A stretch of 64,000 bases of DNA, taken from contig NZ_WWHU01000001.1 of the NCBI RefSeq assembly GCF_009862785.1, forward strand, positions 4,030,001 through 4,094,000, given 5' to 3'. Below the pieces are notes generated by a model. That model was not told the origin of the DNA. It saw nothing but the letters and a program-made list of their open reading frames with translations, and ran no database searches. Origin of the DNA: Gordonia sp. SID5947 (GTDB lineage Bacteria; Actinomycetota; Actinomycetes; Mycobacteriales; Mycobacteriaceae). Each line of letters starts with the position of its first letter. Position 1 is the first letter of the stretch. A program made the position numbers and the translations under genes. Shown here piece after piece: positions 34,319 to 44,200 of this stretch.

Positions 34319-35890
34319 ATGAGAACTCGTTGGCTCGCCCTGGCGGCCCTCTGCTTTGCCGAACTGCTCGTGATGGTCGACAACACGATCGTCAACGTCG
34401 CGCTCCCGACCATGGCGCGCGATCTCGATGCCGGGATCTCCGGACTGCAATGGATCGTGGACGCCTACACGCTCGTGTTCGCCGGTCTGTTGCTCACCGG
34501 CGGCTATCTCGGAGACCGATTCGGGCACCGCCGGATGTTGCTGACCGGCATTGCCGGATTCACCGTCGTGTCGGTGCTGGCGGCGTCCTCGCAGACGCTC
34601 GGACAGTTGATCGTCGCCCGCGGCGGGCTCGGGTTGTTCGCGGCGCTGGTGTTCCCGGCGACGCTGGCGATCATCATGTCGATCTTCACCGAACCGAAGC
34701 ACCGTGCTGCGGCCGTTGGGGTCTGGGCCGCGACGTCGGGCATCGCCGTCGCCATCGGTCCGGTACTGGGCGGCTGGCTGCTCGAGCACTACTCATGGTC
34801 GTCCGTGTTCTGGGTCAATGTCCCGATGGCGGCGGTGGCCGTGCTGGCTGTCGTGCTGGTGGTGCCGGGTACGCGACCGGAGTCCGTATCCCGTTTCGAC
34901 GCGATCGGTCTGGTGCTCTCGATCATCGGTCTCGGGTTGCTGACCTACTCAGTGATCGAGGGTCCGCACTTCGGCTGGGCCGATCCGCGGACCTTGGGCG
35001 GGCTCATCGTCGCGGGAATCGCCCTGGGGCTCTTCGCATGGCGGGAACTGGCCATCGAACATCCGATCCTGAACATCCGGCTCTTCGCGAATCGTCACTT
35101 CGCCGCGGCGGCAGGCATGATCAGCGTCGCGTTCTTCGCGCTGTTCGGTTTCATCTTCCTGATCACCCAGTTCTTCCAGGCGGTCAAGGGTTACGGCCCA
35201 TTCGAGGCGGGCCTGCGCACCTTGCCGTTCGCGGTGGTGATGGCCGTGTTCTCGCCCGTCGCGATGGCACTCTCGCATCGCTTCGGGCCGCGCATGGTCT
35301 CGGTGGTGGGAGCGGTCCTGATGTCGGGAGGCTTTGCGCTGGTGGAGGTGTCGTCGCGGATGTCGGGGTACTGGGAACTGATCATCTGGTCGATGTCGCT
35401 GATGGCGATGGGGCTGGCGTTCATCTCCGGACCGTGCACCCAGGTGATCATGGACGCCCTCACGCCCGCCCAGGCGGGCGCCGGCTCGGCGGTCAACGAC
35501 ACCACCCGTGAGATCGGCGGAACGCTCGGCGTCGCGGTGCTCGGCTCGGTACTGACCTCGGTGTACACCTCCGGGGTCGGTGAACGGCTAGCCGACCTCG
35601 GTGTGCCGCGCGCGGTTTCGGGGATCGCGGAGGACTCGGTGATGGCGGGTGCCGAGGTGGCTCAGGGCGCCCCGGCATCGGTTTCCGATCAGATCCGGAT
35701 CGCGGTGCAGGAAGTGTTCGTCGCCGGCCTGCACAGCGCGGTCTGGGTGGCCGTCGCGGTGACCCTTGCCGCTGCGTTGGCGGCGGCGTACTTCCTGCGA
35801 GGCGCGCCGAGCGAACAAGGCGCGGCCACGCCGGTCGACGGCGTCAGTCGCCTAGAGGTCGAGGACGAGGTGGTCACCCTCCGCCCGTGA
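34319..35890 (+). CDS. MFS drug efflux transporter, DHA2 (EmrB/QacA) type
   Basis: A 523-residue, 14-helix proton antiporter. Helix 1 has ELLVMVDNTIVNVALPTMARDL (motif D1), and the loop between helices 2 and 3 has GGYLGDRFGHRRML (motif A). Motif C-like GIAVAIGPVLGGWLLEHYSWSSVFWVNVP is present. Such pumps expel lipophilic drugs and dyes. The ATG at 34319 has GGAGAAGG 6 nt upstream. It is controlled in all likelihood by the divergent TetR. The 3' end overlaps the convergent oxidoreductase gene by 39 nt. Confidence 0.9.
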   Translation: MRTRWLALAALCFAELLVMVDNTIVNVALPTMARDLDAGISGLQWIVDAYTLVFAGLLLTGGYLGDRFGHRRMLLTGIAGFTVVSVLAASSQTLGQLIVARGGLGLFAALVFPATLAIIMSIFTEPKHRAAAVGVWAATSGIAVAIGPVLGGWLLEHYSWSSVFWVNVPMAAVAVLAVVLVVPGTRPESVSRFDAIGLVLSIIGLGLLTYSVIEGPHFGWADPRTLGGLIVAGIALGLFAWRELAIEHPILNIRLFANRHFAAAAGMISVAFFALFGFIFLITQFFQAVKGYGPFEAGLRTLPFAVVMAVFSPVAMALSHRFGPRMVSVVGAVLMSGGFALVEVSSRMSGYWELIIWSMSLMAMGLAFISGPCTQVIMDALTPAQAGAGSAVNDTTREIGGTLGVAVLGSVLTSVYTSGVGERLADLGVPRAVSGIAEDSVMAGAEVAQGAPASVSDQIRIAVQEVFVAGLHSAVWVAVAVTLAAALAAAYFLRGAPSEQGAATPVDGVSRLEVEDEVVTLRP

Positions 35891-36990
35891 CACGCACGTG
35901 AGGAACATGCCTTGGGCGCGTTCGGGTTCGGTGAGGATGTTGTCGCGGTGATCTGGATCGCCGGACAGCATCATCACCTTGCATGTTCCGCAGAAGCCCT
36001 GCCGGCACGAGTACGGGGCCGTCGGCAGAACCTTGCGGATGGCAGCCAGGGCGGTCTCGTCGGCGGCCACCGGGACGTCGCGACCCGTCGACGCCAGCGT
36101 GACGGTGAACGGCCTGCCGTTCTCCACCGGCGGCGGGCTGAAACGTTCGTAGTGCAATTCGATGTCTGGCCGGTCGGACAGATGTGTGCGGAGGCGTTCG
36201 AGCATCGGTACCGGACCACAGCAATAGACCGCGAGTCCACCCGGGGCGCGCCCGGTCCGGGGATCGATCGGGCCCAGCAGCTCTTCCATGGAGGGGAGAC
36301 CCGACTCGTGGTCGGTGCGGATGGTGACCTTGTCGCCGTAGCGGGTCAGCTCGTCGCGGAACGGGATCGACTCGATCGTGCGTCCGGTGTACATCATCGA
36401 CCAGTCGAGGCCGAACCGGTCGGCGACGGCCAGCATCGGAAGGATCGGCGTGATACCGATGCCTGCGGCGATGAACCGGATCGATCGTGCACGGGACCCG
36501 TGGCCCGGGACGGCGAGCGGAAAGGCATTGCGCGGGCCCTTGACCGAGACCGGATCGCCCACGCGCAGGTCGTCGTGCACCTCGATGGATCCGCCACCGC
36601 CGTCGGGTATGCGGCGTACGGCGATCCGGTAGGTGCGTCGGTCGGCAGGGTCGCCGCAGAGTGAGTACTCCCGCATCCGGCCCGACGGCAGCAGGAGGTC
36701 GAGGTGCGCGCCGGGATGCCACCGGGCCAGGACGCCCCCTCGGGTGCGGCCAAGGTCAACGCGACAACGTTCTCGTCGGCCGCCACCACCTCGCGGTCGA
36801 TGAGCCGGAGCGTGGTCACCCCGTCGTCGGCCGGGGTGGGGCGCAGCGGCGCCAGGGGTCGCCACAACGGCCACCACATCTTCGCGATGGCCGTGCCCAC
36901 GGTGAGGAAGGGGTCGTGGCGCCACCGTCCGTACAGATGCGGAGGCGGCGAGGTCATCTCGGTGTCGTGTGGGTGCGCACGGTGATTCAT
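35852..36990 (-). pseudogene. Ferredoxin reductase-type oxidoreductase (FAD/NAD + 2Fe-2S), frameshifted as read
   Basis: A phthalate dioxygenase reductase/VanB-like electron-transfer protein. The first frame (from ATG 36990) covers an N-terminal leader and the first strands to LTLAAPEGA. The second frame resumes with LARWHPGAHLDLLLPSGRMREYSL (FAD site), FIAAGIGITPILPML (NAD site) and the C-terminal CRQGFCGTCKV plus a fourth Cys in FLTCV (2Fe-2S). Adding one G to the G5 run at 36735-36739 gives PEGGVLARWHPGAHLD in one 379-residue frame. This looks like a consensus error rather than decay, because both halves are fully conserved. It follows the metal-dependent hydrolase gene by 15 nt. It probably supplies electrons to that neighbour or to an oxygenase elsewhere. 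Confidence 0.75.
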
Positions 36991-37005
36991 CGGATGGCCT
37001 CCCGC

Positions 37006-37940
37006 TCAGCCCGCGTTGCGAGCGGCCGGAGACGCCGCGAGATACGCGACGGCCTGCGCGGTGCTGCCGATCTCGTTCGGGTGGAACCCGGGCCGGAAGT
37101 AGCTGAAGGTCGCCATGATGATCTTGCGCATCTTCGGGAGCACGCCGGCGCGGACACCGCGAAAGTAGTGGAACTGCCTCTGGAAGTAGTTGTACGACAA
37201 CGATGCATCCTGTTTCATGATGAACCGGAACCCGCGGTTGATCAGCAGGAGCAGTACGGGGAGGGCCACCAGCATCGCGCGGCCGCGCCGGAGGTAACCG
37301 TCGCCGAAGTAGATCGCCACCTCGTGGGCGACGGCGCGGTGCTCGACCTCCTCGGCCCGTGCCAGGTGAACAGGTCGGTCATCGCGGGGTCGGCGCCGGA
37401 TTCGACCCACGTGTTGTTGAGGGCGAAATCACCGAGGATGGCGGTGTAGTGCTCCAGCGCGGCGATGAACCACAAGCGTTCGATGAGTTGTTTCCGGCGG
37501 GCCTCGGGACTGCCGCCGTGCATGGGGCCCAGTATCTTCCGGAAGATCCATTCCATCTGGCGCTGATACGGGCGCGGATCGATGCCGTGGTGATCGAGGA
37601 ACTCCCACAGCACGTGGTCGTGGGCCTCGGCGTGCATTGCCTCCTGGCCGATGAAGCCGCGCATGGTGGCCGCGAGTTCGTCGTCGGCGACCATCGGGAG
37701 CGCCTCGTTGTAGGTCTGCACAAACCAGCGTTCCCCTTCTGGGAGGAGGAGATTCAGCACGCTGATGAAGTTGGATGCGACCGGGTGTCCCGGAATCCAG
37801 TGCAATGGGGTGTCCGACCAGTCGAAGCTGACGTTGCGCGCGTGGAGTTCCACCGGACCCGGATCGGAGCCGTCGCGATCGAGGGGCTCGCGGGCATCGC
37901 TGATCGGGTGGGGATGCGCGGCGTGTGCATGCGCTGACAT
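37006..37940 (-). pseudogene. Metal-dependent hydrolase of the PF10118 (COG3687) family, frameshifted as read
   Basis: A ferritin-like di-metal protein family of unknown reaction, often near alkane or lipid oxidation genes. The first frame has HARNVSFDWSDTPLHWIPG, FIGQEAMHAEAHDHVLWEFL and ALEHYTAIL; the second resumes with RAEEVEHRAVAHEVAIYFGDGY. The His/Glu residues in QEAMHAEAHDH, ALEHYTA and AEEVEH are the likely metal ligands. The frames join in the motif TWH-x-AEEVEHR when one base is added near 37356-37361. The restored length is about 311 residues. It is the middle gene of the EphD operon, 13 nt after the upstream stop. Confidence 0.75.
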
Positions 37941-37953
37941 CGATGGATCCTCT

Positions 37954-39783
37954 CTAGCGGGTGACCTGCTGGCGCGCCGCCAACCGCGACAGCCAGGGCG
38001 TGAATCGATAGACGCGGTAACCGATCTTGGCCTCCGATGTCACCGGGACGACCGCCTTGTCGTCGATGATGGCGCGAACGATGTCGCGGGCGACGCGGTC
38101 CGGGGTGAAGCCGCGGCGCCGGTAGAGGCCCGCAAGCCGATCCTGTTCAGCTGCTTCATGTGTCGGGTCCAGCCCGGCGATGGGGGTGTTGCCCACGATG
38201 GCCGTGTCCACGATGCCCGGGCAGATCGCGGTGACTCCGACACGGTGTTCGGCCAGCTCCGCGCGCAGCGACTCGGAGAACATCAGCACGCCTGCCTTGG
38301 AGGCCGAATAGAGACCGAGCGAGCGCTGCGGCGTGAACGCGGCGGCAGACGCGATGTTGACGATGTGTCCGCCGACCCCGCGCTCGACCATCAGCCTGCC
38401 GAACGCCCTGCTCCCGGAGATGACTCCGCGCAGATTCACATCCAGCAGTCGATCGATCTGTTCGTCCGTCGCGTCGAGAGCGCCGCCGCCCAGGCCGATC
38501 CCGGCGTTGTTGACGACGATGTCGGGTACTCCATGCCGGGCTCGGACATCATCGGCGAAGGCCGTCACCGCCGCGGTGTCCGAGACATCGAGGTGATAGG
38601 ACGACACCAGGGCGCCGGCGGACTTGCACTCCCGGGCGGTCTCCTCGGCGGCCGTGAGGTCGATGTCGGCGAGGATGAGTTCGCATCCCTGCTCGGCGAG
38701 CGCGTACGCGGTGGCGCGCCCGATGCCGCTGCCCGAACCGGTGATCACGGCGAGCTTGCCGGTCAGGGCCGTCGGCCTGCCGAACACCCGTGCACGGTCG
38801 AGCCGGCCCGAGGCGTCGGTCCGCGAGCCCATGGCGTGCGTGGCGATGAAATCTCGTGCCACATGAGCAAGGTACTCGGGTCTCGTGTACGGCAGCCAGT
38901 GTCCGGTCGGGGTGCTGCGCCGCCACAGGCGCTGAGCGTAGCGATGTGTGTCTTCGAAGATCGATGGGCGCAGCGCGATGTCGCGCTCGTTGACAAGTTC
39001 GAGCACCGGGACCGCCGTCGGTCGGGGCCGCGGATTGCGGAGTTTGTGCCGGATGTTGGCGCGGTAGAGGCGGAGGCCGGAGATCATGTCCTCGCCCAGG
39101 GTGTCCGCGACAACCACGTTCTCTCGCGGCGCGCTCTCGACCCGATGCAAGAACTCGCGCCACACCGCGGGCGTTCCGGCCGCGGCGAAGAAGAGCTTCG
39201 GGAGGACGGGGAGCTGGAAGAACACTGTGTACGACGACGACGTCGCCTGGGCGAGCGCACGGCCGAGGTTGCGCGGGGTGGGGCGGGAAAGGTTGGCGCG
39301 TGCCCATTCGGCCAGATGGTCCAGGTTGGGCCCGGACACCGAGACGAACGATCCGATGCGCCTCTCTGCACCCGGACGGGTGACCGCTTCCCAGGCCTGC
39401 ACCGAGCCCCAGTCGTGGGCGACGACGTGCACCGGCCTGTCCGGACTCACCGCCTCGGCCACCGCGAACAGATCATCAGCGAGCGCGCTCAACCGATACG
39501 GGGCGTCGCCGTCGGGTCTGTCGCTCTCCCCGAATCCGCGACAGTCGTAGGCGACCACGCGGAAATCCTCGGCGAGTGCCGGTGCCACATGGGTCCACAG
39601 GTGATGGGTGTCCGGCCATCCGTGGACGAGCAGGACCGTCGGACGCGGGTCGGCGTCGCGGGGTCCGGCAGACTCCGCCACCTCGAAGACGGCGAGGTGA
39701 ACGCCGTCGTTGGTGACGCCACGCTTGCGCCAATCGACCATGTGACTCCCCTTCGAGCGTCGAACGGGATTAGACGTTACCAA
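37954..39783 (-). CDS. ephD: EphD-like alpha/beta hydrolase fused to a short-chain dehydrogenase
   Basis: A 609-residue two-domain protein. Residues about 25-300 form an epoxide-hydrolase-type alpha/beta hydrolase with oxyanion HGWPDTHHLW, DCRGFGESDRP and the nucleophile Asp in VAHDWGSVQ. Residues about 325-590 form an SDR with GSGSGIGRATA, NNAGIG and the catalytic YSASK. M. tuberculosis EphD (Rv2214c) has this fusion and acts on mycolic acid epoxides; the same role here is inferred from the architecture. The start is ATG 39741 or TTG 39783; the ATG (MVDWRKRGV) with an AAGGGGAG site is the better start. It leads an operon with the metal-dependent hydrolase and ferredoxin reductase. Confidence 0.85.
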   Translation of the reverse strand: MVTSNPVRRSKGSHMVDWRKRGVTNDGVHLAVFEVAESAGPRDADPRPTVLLVHGWPDTHHLWTHVAPALAEDFRVVAYDCRGFGESDRPDGDAPYRLSALADDLFAVAEAVSPDRPVHVVAHDWGSVQAWEAVTRPGAERRIGSFVSVSGPNLDHLAEWARANLSRPTPRNLGRALAQATSSSYTVFFQLPVLPKLFFAAAGTPAVWREFLHRVESAPRENVVVADTLGEDMISGLRLYRANIRHKLRNPRPRPTAVPVLELVNERDIALRPSIFEDTHRYAQRLWRRSTPTGHWLPYTRPEYLAHVARDFIATHAMGSRTDASGRLDRARVFGRPTALTGKLAVITGSGSGIGRATAYALAEQGCELILADIDLTAAEETARECKSAGALVSSYHLDVSDTAAVTAFADDVRARHGVPDIVVNNAGIGLGGGALDATDEQIDRLLDVNLRGVISGSRAFGRLMVERGVGGHIVNIASAAAFTPQRSLGLYSASKAGVLMFSESLRAELAEHRVGVTAICPGIVDTAIVGNTPIAGLDPTHEAAEQDRLAGLYRRRGFTPDRVARDIVRAIIDDKAVVPVTSEAKIGYRVYRFTPWLSRLAARQQVTR

Positions 39784-39810
39784 GCGTCACATGAATTGAC
39801 CAGAGTGTCC

Positions 39811-39825
39811 GTGACGCCGCGTCAC
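39811..39825. promoter_or_regulatory. Palindrome upstream of the EphD operon
   Basis: GTGACG-CCG-CGTCAC is a perfect 6-bp inverted repeat with 3 nt between, about 70 nt before the ATG of ephD and between two same-strand genes. A related GCGTCAC lies at 39784-39790. It could be an operator, but no regulator is linked. Confidence 0.3.
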
Positions 39826-39856
39826 GTGTACATCGTCGACGCGGCGTCGTCGCTGG

Positions 39857-41109
39857 TCACTGCCGATACGACGACAAAAAGTTCCCGATTCGCTCGATCG
39901 CGTCGCCGAGGTCGCGGGACCACGGCAGGGTGACGATCCGGAAGTGGTTGTGGTCGGTGAGGTTGAAGCCCGTTCCCTGGACCACCAGGATCTTCTCCTG
40001 CAAGAGCAGGTCCTGGACGAAGAGTTCGTCGTTGTGGATCTCGTGCACCTCGGGGTCGAGGCGGGGGAAGGCGTAGAGAGCGCCCATCGGCTTCACACAG
40101 CTGACGCCGGGGATCTCGTTGAGCTTCTCCCAGGTGACGTTGCGCTGCTCGAAGAGTCGTCCACCGGGCTCGACGAGGGCGTCGATGCTCTGATAGCCAC
40201 CGAGCGCGACCTGGATGGCGTGTTGACCGGGCACGTTGGAGCAGAGTCGGGTCGAGGCCAGGATGCCGAGGCCCTCGATGAATCCTCGCGCGTGCTCCTT
40301 GGGGCCGGTGAGGACCAGCCAGCCGGCACGGTAGCCGCACACGCGGTAGGCCTTCGACAGGCCGTTGAAGGTGAGGCAGAGGAGATCTGGGCCAGTGACG
40401 CCACGTTGATGTGCTCGGCGTCGTCGTAGAGGATCTTGTCGTAGATCTCGTCGGCCATGATCAGCAGCGAGTGCTGGCGCGCGAGTTCGACGAGCTGTTC
40501 GAGGACCTCGCGCGAGTAGACCGCGCCGGTCGGGTTGTTGGGGTTGATGATCACGATCGCCTTGGTGCGATCGGTGATCTTCGACGCGATGTCGGCGATG
40601 TCTGGGTTCCAGTCGTTGTCCTCGTCGCATCGGTAATGCACCGCACGGCCGCCCGAGAGGGCGGTCATCGCCGTCCAGAGCGGGTAGTCGGGGGAGGGGA
40701 TGAGCACTTCGTCGCCGTCGTTGAGCAGAGACTGCATGGTCATCGTGATCAGCTCGGACACACCGTTGCCCAGGATCACGTCGTCGACGTCGAAGTACGG
40801 GAAGTCCGGGATGAGTTCGTAGCGCGTGACGACGGCACGTCGCGCCGACAACACCCCCGCCGACTCCGAATAGCCCTGTGAATAGGGCAGGGCGTGGATC
40901 ATGTCGCGCATGATCACGTCGGGCGCCTCGAAGCCGAACAGGGCCGGGTTGCCGATGTTGAGCTTCATGATCCGGTGGCCCTCGGCCTCCAGCCGCGCCG
41001 CGTGTGCGTGCACGGGACCACGGATCTCGTAGCACACGTTCTGCAGCTTCTGCGACTGCTCGAGTGGCTTGAGGTTCTGGTTCAGGTGCGATACATGCGG
41101 TCTACTCAC
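39857..41109 (-). pseudogene. aspC: AspC/AlaA-like class I aminotransferase, frameshifted as read
   Basis: A PLP-dependent aminotransferase closely resembling M. tuberculosis Rv0337c. The first frame holds MKLNIGNPALFGFEAPDVIM, GNGVSELITMTMQSLL, IPSPDYPLW, INPNNPTGAVYS and ADEIYDKILYDDAEH. The second holds CLTFNGLSKAYRVCGYRAGW, where the Lys in SKAYR binds PLP, then ALGGYQSIDALVEPGG and the C-terminal LPWSRDLGDAIERIGNFL. One extra base in the short run at 40389-40391 restores LAPDLLCLTFNG. Both halves are fully conserved, so a sequencing error is likely. Start GTG 41109 (no clear ribosome site; a TTG at 41136 is possible). The neighbour is the Rv0338c-like gene, as in M. tuberculosis. Confidence 0.82.
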
Positions 41110-41191
41110 GAGTTCAATTGTGACAGCACTGGGCAAACGGGTTTTCCGGGTGTCCTTCCAGGTGTCAGATCAGGTCGACCGGCCGCAGAAA

Positions 41192-41227
41192 CACGTCGAC
41201 CGCGCCCCGAGGGGCGCGGTCGACGTG
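41192..41227. terminator. Long perfect palindromic hairpin after the iron-sulfur reductase gene
   Basis: Arms CACGTCGACCGCGCCCC (41192-41208) and its exact reverse complement (41211-41227) surround only GA, a 36-bp palindrome. It begins 12 nt beyond the minus-strand stop at 41240 and lies before the aminotransferase gene. It is probably the terminator of the large gene. Confidence 0.7.
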
Positions 41228-41239
41228 GTCGAACGTGGA

Positions 41240-44200
41240 TCAGCTGTGGCCGGGGCGCTTCTTGCCCGCCGCGATGCCGAAGCCCTTCGCCTTGGAAGCG
41301 CCTGCCTCCGCGATGGTCCGGCCGCCATTCGACGACGGCGCCGACTCGTCCGAGCCCGACTCGGATTCGACCGCCCCCTCCGGCTGCGCGTCCGGTTCTG
41401 CTTCGGGTTCTGCCGCCGGCTCGGAAACCTCTGCCTCGGGAACCGGATCGGCGGCCGGTGCGGCAGCAGCCCCTGCAGCCGGCTTGCCGAACGACCCCGG
41501 TCGCTTCTTGCCGGCCGACATCCCGAATCCCTTGGCCTTGGCGGGCTTTTCCTCGGTGACCGCGGCCGCTGAGGTCTCGCTCGGCGCCTCCGCCTGCGGA
41601 GCCGATGGCTCCGCGGGCGCGCTCGGCGACTCCGCCGCGGCGGGCTCGGCCTGGGTCGACGGTGCGGCGGCTGCAGGAGCTGCCGCTGCCTTGCCGGCTC
41701 CGCCTGGCCGCTTCTTGCCGGCGGCCATGCCGAATCCCTTGGCCTTGGCGGGCTTTTCCTCGGTCACGGCAGCAGCGCCTGCGGCCTCGGTGTCTGCCGT
41801 CGGCGCAGCTTCGGGAGCGGATTCCGACTCCGCGACCTGATTCTCTGCCGCAGCGGTGACACCCGCGTCGGCGGCTGCCGCGTTGGGCTTCTTGGCGCCG
41901 GGACGCTTCGCGCTGCCCATGCCGAATCCCTTTGCCGCGGGCTTCTTCTCGGTGGCAGCCGATTCGACGGCCGACGACGACTCCGCTTCGGCCGGTGCCG
42001 GCGCGGCGGACGCGGTCTCCGACTTGGCGGCGCCCGGGCGCTTGGCTCCGCCCTTCATGCCGAATCCCTTGGCGGCCGGCTTCTTCTCGGCGTCCGCCGG
42101 CGCGGCGCCCGGCGATTCGGTGGCCTTCTCGGCGGCCGGGGCCGCGGTCTTACCTGCGGCGCCGGGCTTCTTGCCGCCCTTCATGCCCAGTCCGACCTTC
42201 GGTTTCGGCGCGACCTCGGTGGCGGTGGCGGCAGCCGCGGCCGGAGCCGCCTCGGCTTCCTTCTCCTCGGTGGCCGGAGCGGCGGACGCTGCGGCAGCCG
42301 GCACCGACGCCGGGCCCAGGTAGCGACCCCCGCGGCTCACCTCGGGAGCACCGCGCTTGACCGACTCGAGCAGCAACTGGGCGACGTCGACGACCTCGAC
42401 CTTGCCTTCCCGTTCGGTGCCACTGGTGCGCGCGGTGACACCGTCGGTCAGCATGACGCGGCAGAACGGGCAGCCGGTCGCGACCTTCTGCGGGGCATCA
42501 CCGTTCGGAGTCCCGAGAGTATCGAGCGCCTCGTCGACGCGATCGATGTTGATGCGCTTGCCGATGTTCTCTTCCATCCACATCCGCGCGCCGCCTGCGC
42601 CACAGCACATGGATCGTTCGCCGTGGCGCGGCATCTCGGTGAGCGTCGACCCCGCGGCGCCCATCAGCTCGCGCGGAGCGTCGTAGACCTTGTTGTGGCG
42701 ACCCAGGTAGCAGGGGTCGTGGTAGGTGACGCCTTCGCCGAGCGGCGCGACCGGGACGAGCCGCTTCTCGCGCACCAGCCGGTTGAGCAGTTGCGTGTGG
42801 TGGACCACCTCATACGTCGCGCCGAGTTGCGGGTACTCGTTGCCCAGCGCGTTGAAGCAGTGGGCACAGGTGACGACGATCTTCTTCCGCTGCTGCGGTG
42901 CAGTGGCGAAGACCTCGCCGAGCATCTCGATGTTCTGCTGGGCGAGCATCTGGAACAGGAACTCGTTGCCGGCACGCCGAGCCGAGTCGCCGGTACAGGT
43001 CTCACCTTCACCGAGAACGAGGAAGTTCACCGCGGAGATGTCGAGGAGTTCGGCGACGGCCTTGGTGGTCTTCTTCGCGCGGTCCTCATAGGCGCCGGCG
43101 CAACCGACCCAGAAGAGGTACTCGAACCCCTCGAAGGATTCGACGTCCTTGCCGAACACCGGGATCTCGATGTCCATCTCGTCGATCCAGTTGGTCCGGG
43201 CCGAGGAGTTCTGGCCCCAGGGGTTGCCCTTGTTCTCGAGGTTCTTGAACATGCCCGCGAGCTCGGTCGGGAAGTCCGACTCGATCAGCACCTGGTAGCG
43301 GCGCATGTCCAGGATGTGGTCGACGTGCTCGATGTCGACGGGGCACTGCTCGACGCACGCGCCACAGGTGGTGCAGCTCCACAGGGTCTCGGTGTCGATC
43401 ACGGCGCCGAGCTCCGACGGGTCGAACTCACCGTCGACGGACTCGATACCGTTTCCGCCGCCGAGCGCGCCCTTGCTCTCGCCGACCAGCTTGCGGGCGG
43501 CCTCCGCCCGGGCTGCCTCGGGAATCGCGTTCAGCTTGTCGTCGAGCACGTTTCCGTCGGCGTCGACGAGACCGACCTCGTCACCGCCCATGTCTTTCTT
43601 GCCGCCGGCGAGCAGGTACGGCGCTTTCGCGTATCCGTGATCGCGGAGCGACATGATGAGGAGCTTCGGCGACAGCGGCTTGCCCGTGTTCCATGCCGGG
43701 CACTGACTCTGGCAGCGACCACACTCGGTGCAGGTGGTGAAGTCCAGCCAGCCCTTCCAGCTGAAGTCCTCGATCTTGCCCGCGCCGAACGCGTCCACGT
43801 CGGGGTCTGCGGTCTCCATGTCCAGGACCTTGCCCTGGCTCATCATCGGCTTCGCCGCGCCGAGCGCGACGCCACCGTCGATCTCACGCTTGAAGTAGAT
43901 GTTGAAGAAGGCGGCGAAGCGGTGCCACGCGACGCCCCAGTTGATGTTGCGGCCGACCACGGCGAGCCAGATCATCGCCGACAGCAGCTTCACGACGGCC
44001 ATCGCCGAGACCGACCACTCGGGCACGCCCTCGAACGGCATCGCGATGTAGTGCAGCGTGGGGGAGGCCCAGATCGGGGCGTGCTCGATACCCGACGCGA
44101 TCTTGAACAGCTTCACGCCGAGCATGCCGAGGCCCTCGATGACGACGACCGCTTCGACGAAGTACGCGGCGCTGAAGTTCGAACCCGCGAACCGGGACAT

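Noticed and set aside
37765-39933. 722-codon open frame on the plus strand
   Set aside because: It is antisense to ephD, whose protein has clear hydrolase and SDR motifs. The frame is open because of GC-rich codon bias.
41256-42250. Repeat tract read as a CRISPR array or minisatellite
   Set aside because: Repeats are degenerate at DNA level, have uneven spacing, and keep the reading frame. They code for a protein motif. No CRISPR array was seen in the window.
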